The notes: generated by a model from the sequence alone, not told the origin. Shown: positions 27,160 to 37,540, counted from the stretch's first letter. The stretch: 64,000 bases of DNA from Candidatus Kapaibacterium sp. (GCA_025059875.1 JANXCT010000002.1:403180-467179); one strand, 5' to 3'. Made by a program: numbers and translations.

Positions 27160-27966
27160 TTACGCTTTCCAAACATGCACCTCTTCCCCAATGGAAACCC
27201 CAAGCGTAGCTGCTGCGTCTCCGTTCCTCCGAGCTACCTCCAATAGCCCATCGCTCCCTACGTACGCACAGAAGTCTCCCTCTGGAACATCCGCAAACGT
27301 CCTACTCACTCCCACGACCGTCAGGGATCGGACCCGAACGCGCCACCGAGCTCGCTCACGCAGCTCTTCCTCGATTCCCAACTGCTCAGCCAGCAGCGAC
27401 GTAACAATGTTCCCGAAGCGGTCGATATGGAGCACCTCACCACTCCAGACACCACCATGCTCTTCACACCGCGGCGGCGGAAGCTGGCACAGAGTCTCCG
27501 GAGGTACTGGCTCTCCTACAGCCTCCAGTTCTACTCCACGGGCCAGATGGGCTGCCACTGGAGCAAAGATGTCACGCCCATGGAACGTAGAGCTGACACG
27601 AGGCAGATGGTACGCCGAGTTGTTCAACACTACGGCACGGGTGACTCCGTAACGCCGAAGTACAAAGCTCAGTACCCCGTTGTCGGGGGCTACGAAGTAC
27701 TTGCTATGGCTCTCCACTGCTACGGCTCGCCGTTCTGTCCCCACGCCGGGGTCCACGACAACAACGAAGACAGAGCCCTCAGGGAAGTACGGCTCACCCA
27801 CCCAGAGAGCATAGGCTCCCTGCCGTACTTGCTGAGGACGTACCATGTGGAGCAGGTCAATGACAGGCACACCCGGAGCAATGTGGGCTATTACCCCCTT
27901 GACGACGCCGACGTACGTATCCTGAAGCCCGTAATCGGTCAGCAGCACTATCGGTCCCTTAGCCAT
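27160..27966 (-). CDS. SAM hydroxide adenosyltransferase (DUF62 family)
   Basis: 268 residues, full length. Family motifs are LLTDYGLQDTYVGVVKG at the N-terminus, VVVDPGVGTERR, APDNGVLS and TFHGRDIFAPVAA, with a C-terminal beta domain containing DRFGNIVTSL. Enzymes of this family split SAM with water/hydroxide into adenosine and methionine; fluorinase and chlorinase are relatives, but the halide-specific insertion is not apparent here. First gene of a three-gene minus-strand run. The biological purpose of this activity is generally unclear. Confidence 0.9.
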   Translation of the reverse strand: MAKGPIVLLTDYGLQDTYVGVVKGVIAHIAPGVPVIDLLHMVRPQQVRQGAYALWVGEPYFPEGSVFVVVVDPGVGTERRAVAVESHSKYFVAPDNGVLSFVLRRYGVTRAVVLNNSAYHLPRVSSTFHGRDIFAPVAAHLARGVELEAVGEPVPPETLCQLPPPRCEEHGGVWSGEVLHIDRFGNIVTSLLAEQLGIEEELRERARWRVRVRSLTVVGVSRTFADVPEGDFCAYVGSDGLLEVARRNGDAAATLGVSIGEEVHVWKA

Positions 27967-28101
27967 CTCCCCGCAGCAGGCTCGTTTCGATCAGCCCTTG
28001 CCAAAGACGAAGAAGCTCTGTAGGCTCGTAACGTAAAGCCCCGCAGGGCCATTTTGGATTTTGCATTTTTGTAGCTCCTAAGCGGCTACGTGTCTACCAG
28101 C

Positions 28102-29325
28102 ATGTGCTTTCTCCCTTACAAGTGCTGCCAGACAGCAGGGTGGGGAGTTGTGCTCTCTCTCCTCTTCTCCTGCAACGAGCCTCCATCGCCAGTTGGAGCC
28201 GAATTCCTCCCAGACACTGCTGAGCTGAAGACACTCTCCTCTGCCGATACGCTCCTCATTGCTGCAGCGTTCACAGAGCGCGTACAGCAGCCTATCTTCA
28301 ATGTCGGCACCCTCTTCGTGGGACGCTTTCAAGACATGGAAGCCCGTACCCTCCTCCGTTTTACCGACATTCCCGACAGCCTCCCCTACGTCACCGCAGC
28401 CGACATCCTACAGGCCACCATAGTGCTTACACCTGAACGCTACGCGCTGGGAGATACCTCAGCAGGCGCAACTCATCTCTCGTTCCAAGTTACCAAGGTC
28501 CTTCGACTATGGAGTCCCAAGTCGACGTGGGACAGCCTCTTTGCCGCAGGTGATGCAGGAGTAATAGACCCATTGGAACTGGGGCGCTGGGAGGGGAATA
28601 TTCCCTTGAGAGACACGGCAGAGCCCGTGCGAGTCGAGCTTAATGAGGCTGGCCGACAGCTCATTGCAGAATGGCTCCGTTTCCAGGCAGACAGCACCTT
28701 ACGGCAGCAGATTTACGGGATTGCCCTTCTCCCAACTCTTGCAATGACTGCTATCCGAGCATTTGCAACGCAAGCCGTCGGCCGCTTGGAACGACCAGCC
28801 CCACAACTACAGGTCGCCTACCGGCGGAGAGACAACGTCATCGACACCTTACGTCTCACCGCCGGCTACGCAGGAAGCTTTATCTCCCCTCCGCAGGCCG
28901 ATACAACCCGCCTCCTCGTTCTGCAGCCTGGAGTCCAATACGCACCAAGGCTACACATTCGCCTAGATGCCCTCCCAGCGACAGCTGCGATTCACCGTGC
29001 CGAACTCCGCCTGTGGGCCGATACTACCACCTACTGGACCAGCAACTACGGCAGACTCCGCACCCTCACCTTGACACCGACTGACTCTGGGGTCCCATCC
29101 TGGATCGGTGCAACGGCTACCTACGACGCCGCTAGCAGCAGCTTCATCAGTAAGTCGCTGGCCCCAATCCTGGAGCACTGGCTCCGCCGTGGACGGCGGG
29201 GGACACTCTCCATCAGCCTCCCAGCAACAGACCTCTACTCTCGGTTGGACCGGATTACGTTAGAGCGCTCCGGCTCACGAGCCCCACTGCTGGTCATCCT
29301 CTATTCGGCCCGAAGACAGCCATGA
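28102..29325 (+). CDS. DUF4270-like lipoprotein
   Basis: About 407 residues from ATG 28102 (a GTG at 28090 is also in frame). A lipoprotein signal peptide ends in LLFSC, with Cys about 24 residues from the start. The mature start CNEPPSPVGAEFLP resembles DUF4270 lipoproteins of Bacteroidota, which begin similarly after the lipidated Cys and are beta-rich. No catalytic motif is visible. The stop overlaps the ATG of the next gene (ATGA), so the two form a coupled pair: an envelope lipoprotein plus an outer-membrane barrel. Divergent from the SAM hydroxide adenosyltransferase gene. Confidence 0.65.
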   Translation: MCFLPYKCCQTAGWGVVLSLLFSCNEPPSPVGAEFLPDTAELKTLSSADTLLIAAAFTERVQQPIFNVGTLFVGRFQDMEARTLLRFTDIPDSLPYVTAADILQATIVLTPERYALGDTSAGATHLSFQVTKVLRLWSPKSTWDSLFAAGDAGVIDPLELGRWEGNIPLRDTAEPVRVELNEAGRQLIAEWLRFQADSTLRQQIYGIALLPTLAMTAIRAFATQAVGRLERPAPQLQVAYRRRDNVIDTLRLTAGYAGSFISPPQADTTRLLVLQPGVQYAPRLHIRLDALPATAAIHRAELRLWADTTTYWTSNYGRLRTLTLTPTDSGVPSWIGATATYDAASSSFISKSLAPILEHWLRRGRRGTLSISLPATDLYSRLDRITLERSGSRAPLLVILYSARRQP

Positions 29326-30536
29326 AGCGCCTCGTAGCTTCCATTCTGGCGCCAATTCTGGCGTGGGCTCAGGGAGGCTCAAACTATTCGATGTTCGGCA
29401 TCGGCGACCTCAGGCCGAGCGTCGGCGCTCTCTACGACGGAGCCAACTCCAGCGCTGTAGCACTCCCTTCGGAGTATGGCATCAGCACAGTTAACCCTGC
29501 CCTCTGGACCTTTGTCACTTCGACCCGTCTTCAGGGCGGCTATCGCTTCCATCAGCAGCGGATCAGCAGCCAAGCAGGGACTGCTGCCCAGAACAATGGC
29601 AAAGTAGAGGGGCTCCTCCTGATATTTGCTGTAGACACCAGCAAGGGCTGGAGCGTAGGAACAGGTTTCTACCCGTTGACGTCAGTCAACGCCACGGCCG
29701 CTGTCCCACTGAGAGCTGTGGTACTCGACGACACCCTCGTTGGGAGCTACCGCGTCCTCGCTAGCGGTGGCATCACCGTTGCCTACGTGGGGATAGCCAT
29801 GAAGCCAATCCCTACGGTTGGCGTTGGGCTAAGCGTACGATACTACTTCGGCCTCTTCCAGGCCGAGCGAGTCACTCAGTTCCTTGACCAATGGTCTGCA
29901 CCCGACACGCAAGCAGTTACTGACTGGCTATCCGGGGTTGGGATGAGCGCTGGTATCTGGCACCGTCCCCATCCCCATTGGCTCTGGGCTGTGGCAATCA
30001 CCATACCGACCGTACTCTCTACACAGCAAGTGTGGCGATACGCTTATCCCCACACCTTTGCCGATACTACCTTCACCCGAGAGTTCCGTTGGAGCCTCCC
30101 GGCCAGTATTGCTGGTGGAATCTCGTACCACCACGGACGCTTGGTAGTAGGCGCGGAGGCCCTCTATGCTGACCTTCGGCGATTGGACTATCGCTCCTCG
30201 CCGATCGCAAACTTCCAGCCGCTGTATAGCCTCTCCGCGAGCCTCCTACGGACAGCCTCGCCGCGGGAGGGTCGGAGTTACTGGGACCGCATCGGAGTGG
30301 CCGTGGGAGTACGCTGGAGTCGGCTCTACTACCGCGTGCACGGCCACTCGATCTCGGAGTATGCACTCTCTGGTGGCTTGAGTTTACCTTTGGGTAACGC
30401 AGCGATGCTCGACATGGCATGTCAGGTCGGCACACGTGGACGGAATATCCCGCGGCTTGTACAGGAGTGGTTCGGACGCTTCTCCTTCACGCTCAGCCTA
30501 GGTGAACAGTGGTTCCTCCCGGTACGCCGTCGCTAA
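29322..30536 (+). CDS. outer-membrane beta-barrel protein
   Basis: 404 residues with a signal peptide (MKRLVASILAPILAWAQGG). The N-terminus NYSMFGIGDLRPSVGALYDGA and the alternating strands resemble Bacteroidota transport-type barrels (FadL/PorV-like layout), and it ends in a terminal strand (FSFTLSLGEQWFLP). It is translationally coupled to the preceding lipoprotein (4-base ATGA overlap), so a joint role at the outer membrane is likely. Its stop overlaps the convergent heptose gene by 4 bases. Substrate unknown. Confidence 0.65.
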   Translation: MKRLVASILAPILAWAQGGSNYSMFGIGDLRPSVGALYDGANSSAVALPSEYGISTVNPALWTFVTSTRLQGGYRFHQQRISSQAGTAAQNNGKVEGLLLIFAVDTSKGWSVGTGFYPLTSVNATAAVPLRAVVLDDTLVGSYRVLASGGITVAYVGIAMKPIPTVGVGLSVRYYFGLFQAERVTQFLDQWSAPDTQAVTDWLSGVGMSAGIWHRPHPHWLWAVAITIPTVLSTQQVWRYAYPHTFADTTFTREFRWSLPASIAGGISYHHGRLVVGAEALYADLRRLDYRSSPIANFQPLYSLSASLLRTASPREGRSYWDRIGVAVGVRWSRLYYRVHGHSISEYALSGGLSLPLGNAAMLDMACQVGTRGRNIPRLVQEWFGRFSFTLSLGEQWFLPVRRR

Positions 30537-31009
30537 GGCGTGCAGTACCTCCGAATGAGCTCTTCGACGAACCGCGTTGTCGAGTACCCCTCCACATACG
30601 GTAGAATGACCACCTCACCTCCCCACGAGCGGACAAGCTCTGCACCTGCAATTTGCTCGTACTGGTAGTCCCCACCCTTGACTAGTACGTCGGGCCGGAG
30701 CTCCGCAATCAGTGCTGTCGGCGTATCCTCGTCGAAGATGGTAACAAAATCCACCGGCTTCAGCGCCGCAACGAGCGCTGCCCGTTCCTGCTCAGACCGG
30801 AGAGGGCGTTTCTCTCCCTTGAGGCGACGCACAGAAGCATCGGAGTTCACGCCCACAATGAGAACATCTCCGAGGCGCCGCGCTTGCTCCAAGTACCGCA
30901 CATGCCCCAAGTGTAGTACGTCGAAACAGCCATTCGTGAAGACCAGCCGCTTCGCGGACGCTCGTAGATGCTGGCAGAGGGCACCCAAGAGAGCTCGCTC
31001 GACTACCAT
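30533..31009 (-). CDS. rfaE2: D-glycero-beta-D-manno-heptose 1-phosphate adenylyltransferase
   Basis: 158 residues from ATG 31009, two bases after the hldA stop (a TTG at 31015 is also in frame). The nucleotidyltransferase signature FTNGCFDVLHLGHVRYLE is followed by GVNSD and the FVEELI tail. This is the C-terminal half of the bifunctional HldE of enterobacteria, here a separate protein. It makes ADP-heptose for the LPS core from heptose 1-phosphate. Operonic with the kinase gene upstream. gmhA and gmhB are not in the window. Confidence 0.92.
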   Translation of the reverse strand: MVVERALLGALCQHLRASAKRLVFTNGCFDVLHLGHVRYLEQARRLGDVLIVGVNSDASVRRLKGEKRPLRSEQERAALVAALKPVDFVTIFDEDTPTALIAELRPDVLVKGGDYQYEQIAGAELVRSWGGEVVILPYVEGYSTTRFVEELIRRYCTP

Positions 31010-31011
31010 CT

Positions 31012-32004
31012 TCAAAGCCCCGCCTGAATGACAGCCTCCAGCAAAGCCCTCGGCTGGATTGGAACGACGCCAGGCTCACCGCAGACGACCCCAGCGGCGA
31101 AGTTGGCTAATGCTGCTGCTTCCCGGAACGTAGCCCCTGCAACCAGCGCGGCTGCAACCGTCGCAATCACCGTATCCCCAGCTCCGGAAACGTCTGCAAC
31201 ATGTCGGGCCCGGGCAGAAATGAAACTCTCACTCCCATCGGCTTCGCACAGGAACATCCCCTCTTCTCCAAGAGTGATGAGCACCGCTTTGCATTCAAGC
31301 CGCCGCTGCAGCTCGACTGCTGCCCACCGAACATCTTCTAATGTCGAGAGCGTCCGCTGGAGTGCTTGGGCAGCCTCGCGCCGATTCGGCTTAAAGAAGG
31401 TAGCACCAGTGTAAGCGAAGAAGTTCTCCTGCTTCGGGTCCACCAACACTGGGATGCCCCGCCGGCGCATCAGCTCAATGACAGCTCGGATCAGGTTCGG
31501 TGTCAGCATCCCCTTGTTGTAGTCCTGGAAGACCACCGCCTGTAGCCTCGTCTCTGCCTCCAGGAGTTGGAGTACATGGTCAACGATAGAGCTGTTGACT
31601 GGGGCTCGCGTCTCTCGATCTAAGCGCACCAGATGCTGCCGATTCCCTAGGATGCGAATCTTCTCCGTCGTTAAGCGACCAGATACACGGAACAGCCCGT
31701 GGGTCTCCAACCCTAATCCCCGAACCAAGTTCAGCAACACCTCTCCAGCTGCATCCTGCCCAATCACTCCGATTAGCACTGGCTCGACGCCCAAAGTACA
31801 GAGGTTGTGGGCAACGTTGGCAGCCCCACCCAAGCGGACTTCCTCTGCCTCGAAGTCCACCACAGGCACGGGAGCTTCAGGAGAAATCCGCGAGACGCTC
31901 CCCCAGAAGTACCGGTCTACCATGACATCCCCAATCACCGCAACCCGTTGTCCACGGCAGAGTTCAAGTAGTTCGTGGGCCCGTTCACTGCTTAGGCTAT
32001 CCAT
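31012..32004 (-). CDS. hldA: D-glycero-beta-D-manno-heptose-7-phosphate kinase
   Basis: 330 residues from ATG 32004. PfkB-family sugar kinase: GGAANVAHNL near residue 55, the PEAPVPV segment typical of heptose kinases and the anion-hole motif DVSGAGDTV. It phosphorylates heptose 7-phosphate to the 1,7-bisphosphate, the step before dephosphorylation and adenylylation by the next gene's product. A possible promoter lies at 32057-32064. Confidence 0.92.
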   Translation of the reverse strand: MDSLSSERAHELLELCRGQRVAVIGDVMVDRYFWGSVSRISPEAPVPVVDFEAEEVRLGGAANVAHNLCTLGVEPVLIGVIGQDAAGEVLLNLVRGLGLETHGLFRVSGRLTTEKIRILGNRQHLVRLDRETRAPVNSSIVDHVLQLLEAETRLQAVVFQDYNKGMLTPNLIRAVIELMRRRGIPVLVDPKQENFFAYTGATFFKPNRREAAQALQRTLSTLEDVRWAAVELQRRLECKAVLITLGEEGMFLCEADGSESFISARARHVADVSGAGDTVIATVAAALVAGATFREAAALANFAAGVVCGEPGVVPIQPRALLEAVIQAGL

Positions 32005-32056
32005 GGCCTTCACCTTCCCGCAGAACAGCCGAAACAAACCGTAGCGCAGGCAAGTA

Positions 32057-32064
32057 CAAAACTA
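32057..32064 (-). promoter_or_regulatory. -7 promoter element for hldA-rfaE2 (TAGTTTTG)
   Basis: The minus strand reads TAGTTTTG, an exact TAnnTTTG match 53 bases upstream of the hldA ATG at 32004. No TTTG box at the expected -33 distance. Confidence 0.4.
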
Positions 32065-32171
32065 CCGGACCCACACGGAACGCTGCAGCAGAGCGGCAAC
32101 TGCAATAAAGCCAAACGCTGCTGCGTCCCAAGAGAGCGAATATCTCAGCAACTGCGTAGCAATCGGCTGCA

Positions 32172-34673
32172 ATGGAAGCGAACTTCTCGCAGCGTATGCA
32201 GGAGGTTATTCAGCTGAGCCGCGAAGAGGCATTGCGGCTGGGCCATGACTACATTGGTACCGAACACCTTCTGCTGGCCATCCTCCGAGAGGGTAGCGGA
32301 ATGGCTATTCGCATTCTGCGGAATCTCGGAGTTGATCTCGTCCGGTTGCAGCGTGCGATAGAGGAAAACGTCCGCACCTATGGGGGAACACTGACCATCG
32401 GGAACATCCCATTGACGAAGCAGGCGGAGAGGGCTCTGAAACTGAGCTACTTAGAAGCCCGATCGTTGAAATCCGACCTCGTCGGTACCGAGCATCTCCT
32501 CCTGGCATTGCTCCGCGAACCAGATACAATTGCCGCCCAGGTCTTGGTCCACTTCAACGTTACCTACGAAGCAGCCCGACAGGAGCTCCAGAACATCCTC
32601 AGCGGCCGCCCGAGCGCACCACGAGCAGAACGTGCTGGGCGTGTCCGTACCGCCGAACGCGTCAAAACCCCCGTGCTGGACAATTTCGGACGTGACCTCA
32701 CGAAGCTCGCCCAGGAAGGGAAGCTGGATCCTGTTATTGGGCGGGAGAAGGAAATCGAACGCGTTGCTCAAGTCCTATCACGCCGCAAGAAGAACAATCC
32801 GGTCCTCATCGGCGAACCTGGCGTAGGGAAGACAGCCATCGTAGAGGGCTTGGCGCTCCGGATCGTTGAACGAAAAGTTCCACGAGTGCTGCTGGACAAG
32901 CGGATCGTTACCCTAGACTTGGCAGCACTTGTGGCTGGGACAAAGTACCGCGGACAGTTTGAGGAACGCGTCAAAGCTATCCTCAACGAGCTGGAGAAGG
33001 CCCGCGATGTCATCCTCTTCATCGACGAGCTCCACACCCTCGTCGGCGCTGGCGGTGCTTCCGGGTCGCTCGACGCTTCCAACATGTTCAAGCCAGCGTT
33101 GGCCCGCGGGGAAATCCAGTGCATCGGCGCCACTACTCTGGACGAGTACCGGCAGTACATCGAGAAAGACGGAGCGTTAGAGCGCCGATTCCAAAAGATC
33201 TTGATTGACCCACCGAGTCCGGAAGAGACCTTCCACATTCTGATGAGCATCAAGGACCGCTACGAGGCGCATCACGGTGTTGTCTACTCAGAAGAAGCCA
33301 TTCGGGCCTGTGTCCGCCTAGCTGAACGCTACATCACCGACCGCCACTTCCCAGACAAGGCTATAGACGTCATGGACGAGGCTGGCGCACGGGTCCATCT
33401 TGCACATCTGACAGTCCCGAAAGAGATCTGCGAGCTGGAAGAACGGATCGAGCGCATCCGTCAACAGAAGAACCAGGTTGTGCGGATGCAGAACTTCGAA
33501 GAGGCTGCCCGTCTCCGAGACCTGGAAAAGAAGCTTCAGGCAGAACTGGAGACACTCAAGGAAGAATGGGAGCTACGCTCTGTAGAAATGGTCTACCCCG
33601 TCACGGAGGAGGACGTCGCTGAAGTCGTTGCCATGATGACTGGCATCCCAGTCAATAAGGTTGCTGAGAGCGAACAGCAGAAGCTCCTCAACTTGGAGGA
33701 GGAGCTCAAGAAGCACGTCGTTGGCCAAGATGAGGCCATAGAGCACCTGGTGCGAGCCATTCGGCGAGCGCGTGCTGGTCTGAAAGACCCCAATCGTCCC
33801 ATCGGCTCCTTCATGTTTTTAGGTCCGACGGGCGTTGGGAAGACAGAGCTAGCCAAAGCACTCGCTCGGTGCCTCTTCGACACAGAGGAGGCCCTCATTC
33901 GGATTGACATGAGCGAGTATATGGAGAAGCACTCCGTCTCTCGCCTCATCGGCGCCCCACCTGGCTACGTTGGCTACGAAGAGGGAGGCCAGCTTACCGA
34001 AAAGGTCCGGCGGAAACCGTACAGCATCATTCTGCTGGACGAGATTGAGAAGGCCCATCCTGATGTGTTCAACATCCTACTCCAAGTCCTCGATGACGGT
34101 ATCCTTACCGACGGCCTAGGGCGCCGGGTAGACTTCAAGAACACCATCATCATCATGACCAGTAACGTCGGGACTCGAGATATCAAGCCTGGCGGCAAGA
34201 TCGGCTTCACAGCCCATGCAGAGAGTGACGACTATGAAACCCTCCGCAGCACGATTGAAGAGGCCGTCCGCCGCCTCTTCAACCCTGAGTTCCTCAACCG
34301 AGTCGACGAGTTCATCGTCTTCCGTCCACTCAGACGCGAGCACATCTCTCGCATCATCGACATCCAGCTCCAGCGGCTACTCAAGCGTCTGGAGGTTCAG
34401 CACATCACCCTAGAGCTTACGAAGCCTGCCCGCGAGTTCCTTGTAGACAAAGGCTTCGACGAAAAGTTCGGCGCCCGACCGCTCCGCCGAGCCCTCCAGC
34501 GGTACCTGGAAGACCCGTTAGCGGAAGAGATCCTCAAGGGGAACATCAAAGACGGTGCTCGGGTACGTGTCCGCTTCGACCGCAAGCTCAACCGCTTGTA
34601 CTTCGTGGACGCCTCACAGCAAGCAAGCGTTGCAAGCGAAGAGGTACAAGAGGAAGGCGTCTCGCCCGAGTAG
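32172..34673 (+). CDS. clpC: ATP-dependent Clp protease ATPase subunit ClpC
   Basis: 833 residues. Two N-terminal Clp_N repeats ([10 protein letters not shown] and [10 protein letters not shown]), a first AAA+ module with Walker A GEPGVGKT, a UVR-type linker ([17 protein letters not shown]), a second AAA+ module with Walker A GPTGVGKT and the C-terminal D2-small domain. The short linker with a UVR motif, rather than the long ClpB middle domain, identifies ClpC. It unfolds substrates for ClpP and usually works with adaptors; mcsA/mcsB are not present here. rlmN follows after 11 bases. Confidence 0.93.
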   Translation: MEANFSQRMQEVIQLSREEALRLGHDYIGTEHLLLAILREGSGMAIRILRNLGVDLVRLQRAIEENVRTYGGTLTIGNIPLTKQAERALKLSYLEARSLKSDLVGTEHLLLALLREPDTIAAQVLVHFNVTYEAARQELQNILSGRPSAPRAERAGRVRTAERVKTPVLDNFGRDLTKLAQEGKLDPVIGREKEIERVAQVLSRRKKNNPVLIGEPGVGKTAIVEGLALRIVERKVPRVLLDKRIVTLDLAALVAGTKYRGQFEERVKAILNELEKARDVILFIDELHTLVGAGGASGSLDASNMFKPALARGEIQCIGATTLDEYRQYIEKDGALERRFQKILIDPPSPEETFHILMSIKDRYEAHHGVVYSEEAIRACVRLAERYITDRHFPDKAIDVMDEAGARVHLAHLTVPKEICELEERIERIRQQKNQVVRMQNFEEAARLRDLEKKLQAELETLKEEWELRSVEMVYPVTEEDVAEVVAMMTGIPVNKVAESEQQKLLNLEEELKKHVVGQDEAIEHLVRAIRRARAGLKDPNRPIGSFMFLGPTGVGKTELAKALARCLFDTEEALIRIDMSEYMEKHSVSRLIGAPPGYVGYEEGGQLTEKVRRKPYSIILLDEIEKAHPDVFNILLQVLDDGILTDGLGRRVDFKNTIIIMTSNVGTRDIKPGGKIGFTAHAESDDYETLRSTIEEAVRRLFNPEFLNRVDEFIVFRPLRREHISRIIDIQLQRLLKRLEVQHITLELTKPAREFLVDKGFDEKFGARPLRRALQRYLEDPLAEEILKGNIKDGARVRVRFDRKLNRLYFVDASQQASVASEEVQEEGVSPE

Positions 34674-34684
34674 CCTCTCGCGTT

Positions 34685-35809
34685 ATGCGCACACTACCGC
34701 TGGAAGTCAACGGAAAGCTCCATCTAAAGGGCTATCTCCGCGCTGCCATAGAACGGCTTTTCCAGGAGTGGGGGGAAGCACGGTATCGAGCAACCCAGCT
34801 CCTGGAGTGGATATACGGCAAGGGCGTGGAGTCGTTCGAGGATATGACAAACCTCCCGAAGGCATTGCGTCACCGACTGGCTGAACGATGCACATTACAC
34901 ACACTCAGTCTCGAGCGATGGCAGCGCTCGGCAATGGATGGAACTTCCAAGCTCTTGTTCCGCCTACCCGACGGGGCAGCCGTTGAAGCGGTCCTAATCC
35001 CCTCCAGCAATCCATCAGCCACAGGTTCTCGTCGGCGCCTGACTCTCTGTGTCTCTACACAGGTCGGATGTCCTCTAGGATGCGTGTTTTGCGCAACGGC
35101 AACCCTCCGTCTGCGTCGGAATCTCAACGCTGCAGAGATCGTTGACCAACTCCTCCAAGCTCAGCGTCTGGCCGGAGAGCGCATCACGAACATCGTCTTC
35201 ATGGGCATGGGAGAACCCCTCCTGAACACTGATGCCGTGCTGGATGCCATCCGCATCTGGACCGATCCAGCGGTACGGCTCCTGTCAGCCCGACACATAA
35301 CGCTCTCAACGGCGGGAATTGTCCCAGAAATCTACCGCCTTGCAGATTCCGGAATCCGCTGCAAGCTTGCTATCTCGCTCCACACCACCAAACAGGAGCT
35401 CCGGGAACGCCTCATGCCGATTGCTCGACGCTACTCCCTCCGGGATCTCCAACGGGCTGTCTGCTACTATGCCGAGCGTACACAGCGACCCGTAACGTAC
35501 GAGTACATCCTCTTCGACGGTCTCAACGACTCCTTAGAAGACGCAGACGAGCTCGCTCGATTCGTTCGGGCTACGCCACCAGCGAAAGTAAACCTTATCC
35601 CGTTCCACCCGATTGGCTTCACCCACCCCACGGGAATCGCAGCAACCTTACGCCCTAGCCCGCCCGAGCGCATCGCGGCCTTCCAACAGCGTCTACGGTC
35701 CCAAGGAGTCATCGCGACGCTTCGCTCCTCGAGCGGCGTAGACATCAACGCCGCATGTGGCCAATTAGCGTTCTCGTGGGAACACGCCGTGACACACTGC
35801 GGCAGCTGA
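34685..35809 (+). CDS. rlmN: 23S rRNA (A2503-C2)/tRNA (A37-C2) methyltransferase RlmN
   Basis: 374 residues. Radical-SAM cluster cysteines C129, C133 and C136 in CPLGCVFC; GMGEPLLN; and the C-terminal SSGVDINAACGQL, which holds the catalytic Cys. RlmN methylates C2 of adenosine 2503 in 23S rRNA and A37 in some tRNAs. Normal length. Probably cotranscribed with clpC. Confidence 0.95.
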   Translation: MRTLPLEVNGKLHLKGYLRAAIERLFQEWGEARYRATQLLEWIYGKGVESFEDMTNLPKALRHRLAERCTLHTLSLERWQRSAMDGTSKLLFRLPDGAAVEAVLIPSSNPSATGSRRRLTLCVSTQVGCPLGCVFCATATLRLRRNLNAAEIVDQLLQAQRLAGERITNIVFMGMGEPLLNTDAVLDAIRIWTDPAVRLLSARHITLSTAGIVPEIYRLADSGIRCKLAISLHTTKQELRERLMPIARRYSLRDLQRAVCYYAERTQRPVTYEYILFDGLNDSLEDADELARFVRATPPAKVNLIPFHPIGFTHPTGIAATLRPSPPERIAAFQQRLRSQGVIATLRSSSGVDINAACGQLAFSWEHAVTHCGS

Positions 35810-35855
35810 AGCTGGCCGGGTACTGCAACGAGATGTCCCCGCCCTTCTACTTGGG

Positions 35856-35920
35856 AAGAGGTTAACCCTCTTGGTCCCCAGCCACTCGGAGATACCTTTC
35901 TCCGTTAGGAAGGAATCTCC
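35856..35920. terminator. two inverted repeats between convergent rlmN and degQ
   Basis: The first is AAGAGG-TTAAC-CCTCTT (35856-35872). The second has 11-base arms matching at 10 positions (35888-35898 and 35910-35920) and spans the degQ stop codon. Neither is followed by a T-run on either strand, so intrinsic termination is only suggested by the position between two convergent genes. Confidence 0.25.
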
Positions 35921-37461
35921 ACGGAGACTAAGCGTCGGAGGACTTCTCCGTTGGGACCTGCGCTGATCACACGGAGTAGCACGGCCTCTCCTGGCTTCCG
36001 CTGACCCAGTAGCCGCCGGAACTCCGTCACTGAACGGACCGGTGTATTCCCCACATGGGTGATGACATCCCCACGGCGCAAGCCACGCTCCCAAGCGTGG
36101 CTGTACGGGGTGACCTGGACGACCTCTACTCCGTCTTCGACCTCAAGCTGGTTGCGCTGCCGCTCAGACAGCGGTCCCACGCTGAGACCTAGCTTGTCCA
36201 AGTCAACCAAACGCTCCGCTGTTCCTTCAGAAGAGCCTGGTTCCTCCGTATCAGAGGTACGGGCAGCTGTGCCACTCTCGTCGCGGCGGCGCAAGGTAAC
36301 GGACTTTTCTATTTTTTTACCATCACGCCAGATCGTGAGGCGAACCGTCTGTCCAGCTCGCCGAGTAGCCACTAGCCCCTGCAGATGGTTTGGGCTCTTG
36401 ACCGGGGTGCCATCGAATTCCAGGATGACATCCCCTTCGCGAATCCCTGCGCGCTCAGCCGCCCCGCCCTTGACGACGCTCGAGACAATTGCCCCCTGAG
36501 GCTTGTCTAGCCCTATGGCTTTGGCAGTGACGTCATCTACAGGCTGGATCTGTACTCCGATGTAGCCACGGTCAATCTTGCCGTCTTCCATCAGATCCTC
36601 TATGACCGCGCGCACGATGTCAATCGGCACCGCGAAGCCATACCCTTGGTAGAACCCAGTTGTGGTTGCGATCGCTGTGTTGATTCCGATCAAGCTCCCT
36701 TGCAGCGTGAAGAGTCCTCCGCCGCTATTCCCAGGGTTGATGGCTGCATCGGTCTGAATGAAGTTCTCCACAGCGTATGGGTCTCCCCCAAGCACGCCCA
36801 ATCCTCCGCGTCCCACAGCACTGATGATGCCCGCTGTAACGGTGGAGCGCAGCCCGAACGGGTTACCTACCGCAATCACCCACTCGCCTACACGGACATC
36901 CTCGATCTTGCCGAAATGCGCTGGCTTAAGACCCCGTGCCTCAACCTTGAGCAGGGCTAGGTCTGTCAGCGGATCACGCCCGACAATCTTCGCCCGAAAT
37001 TCCTTACCATCATGCGTGACAACGCGAATGTCCTCCTCCTTGGCATTCTCCACCACATGGTTGTTGGTGACGATGTAGCCGTCCTCCGTCACGATAACTC
37101 CAGAACCCTGGGAGCGCTGTGGTGGCGGAGACATGTCAGGATGTTCCTCGAAGAAGCGTCGGAAGGGACCAAAGAACTCAAAGATATCCCGCCGCTGCCC
37201 CCGCTCTCGAAGAATCCTTATACCCACCACCGAAGGGGTAACCGCATTAGCAACATCGACGAAGACTTGGTTGAGTTGTCGAACGGCCTCGCTGAGCTGG
37301 ATTGGAGGCTGCTTAGCCCCAAGGGTGGACGAATTCGGGCGAGTCTGTGCTAGCAACGTCCCAATAGCGCTCCCAGAACCCAAATGGGACACCAACACAA
37401 TCCCCATCACCATGCCGACAGAAATTAAGCCGACGGCCGCTAAGAGCATCCGCCGATCCAT
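35905..37461 (-). CDS. degQ: DegQ/HtrA-type periplasmic serine protease
   Basis: 518 residues from ATG 37461, giving an N-terminal membrane anchor or signal (MLLAAVGLISVGMVMGIVLV). Trypsin-like domain with catalytic H135 (TNNHVVE), D167 (TDLALLK) and S246 (NPGNSGGG); two PDZ domains follow (about 305-400 and 425-515, with EGDVILEFDG and RGDVITHVGN). It degrades or refolds misfolded envelope proteins. Residues at all three catalytic positions are intact. Convergent with rlmN; upstream on the same strand are a coiled-coil gene and a small gene. Confidence 0.92.
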   Translation of the reverse strand: MDRRMLLAAVGLISVGMVMGIVLVSHLGSGSAIGTLLAQTRPNSSTLGAKQPPIQLSEAVRQLNQVFVDVANAVTPSVVGIRILRERGQRRDIFEFFGPFRRFFEEHPDMSPPPQRSQGSGVIVTEDGYIVTNNHVVENAKEEDIRVVTHDGKEFRAKIVGRDPLTDLALLKVEARGLKPAHFGKIEDVRVGEWVIAVGNPFGLRSTVTAGIISAVGRGGLGVLGGDPYAVENFIQTDAAINPGNSGGGLFTLQGSLIGINTAIATTTGFYQGYGFAVPIDIVRAVIEDLMEDGKIDRGYIGVQIQPVDDVTAKAIGLDKPQGAIVSSVVKGGAAERAGIREGDVILEFDGTPVKSPNHLQGLVATRRAGQTVRLTIWRDGKKIEKSVTLRRRDESGTAARTSDTEEPGSSEGTAERLVDLDKLGLSVGPLSERQRNQLEVEDGVEVVQVTPYSHAWERGLRRGDVITHVGNTPVRSVTEFRRLLGQRKPGEAVLLRVISAGPNGEVLRRLVSVEIPS

Positions 37462-37540
37462 CTCTCGCCTCCAGCAAAGCGTTTGTTGAACGGACACTCA
37501 AACTCCCACGCTTTTAGACGAAAGCCTCATCGGGCTCGTA

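Noticed and set aside
28052-28071. Promoter-like CATTTTTG before the DUF4270-like gene
   Set aside because: First base deviates from TAnnTTTG and no -33 box at proper distance; T-rich tract alone is weak.
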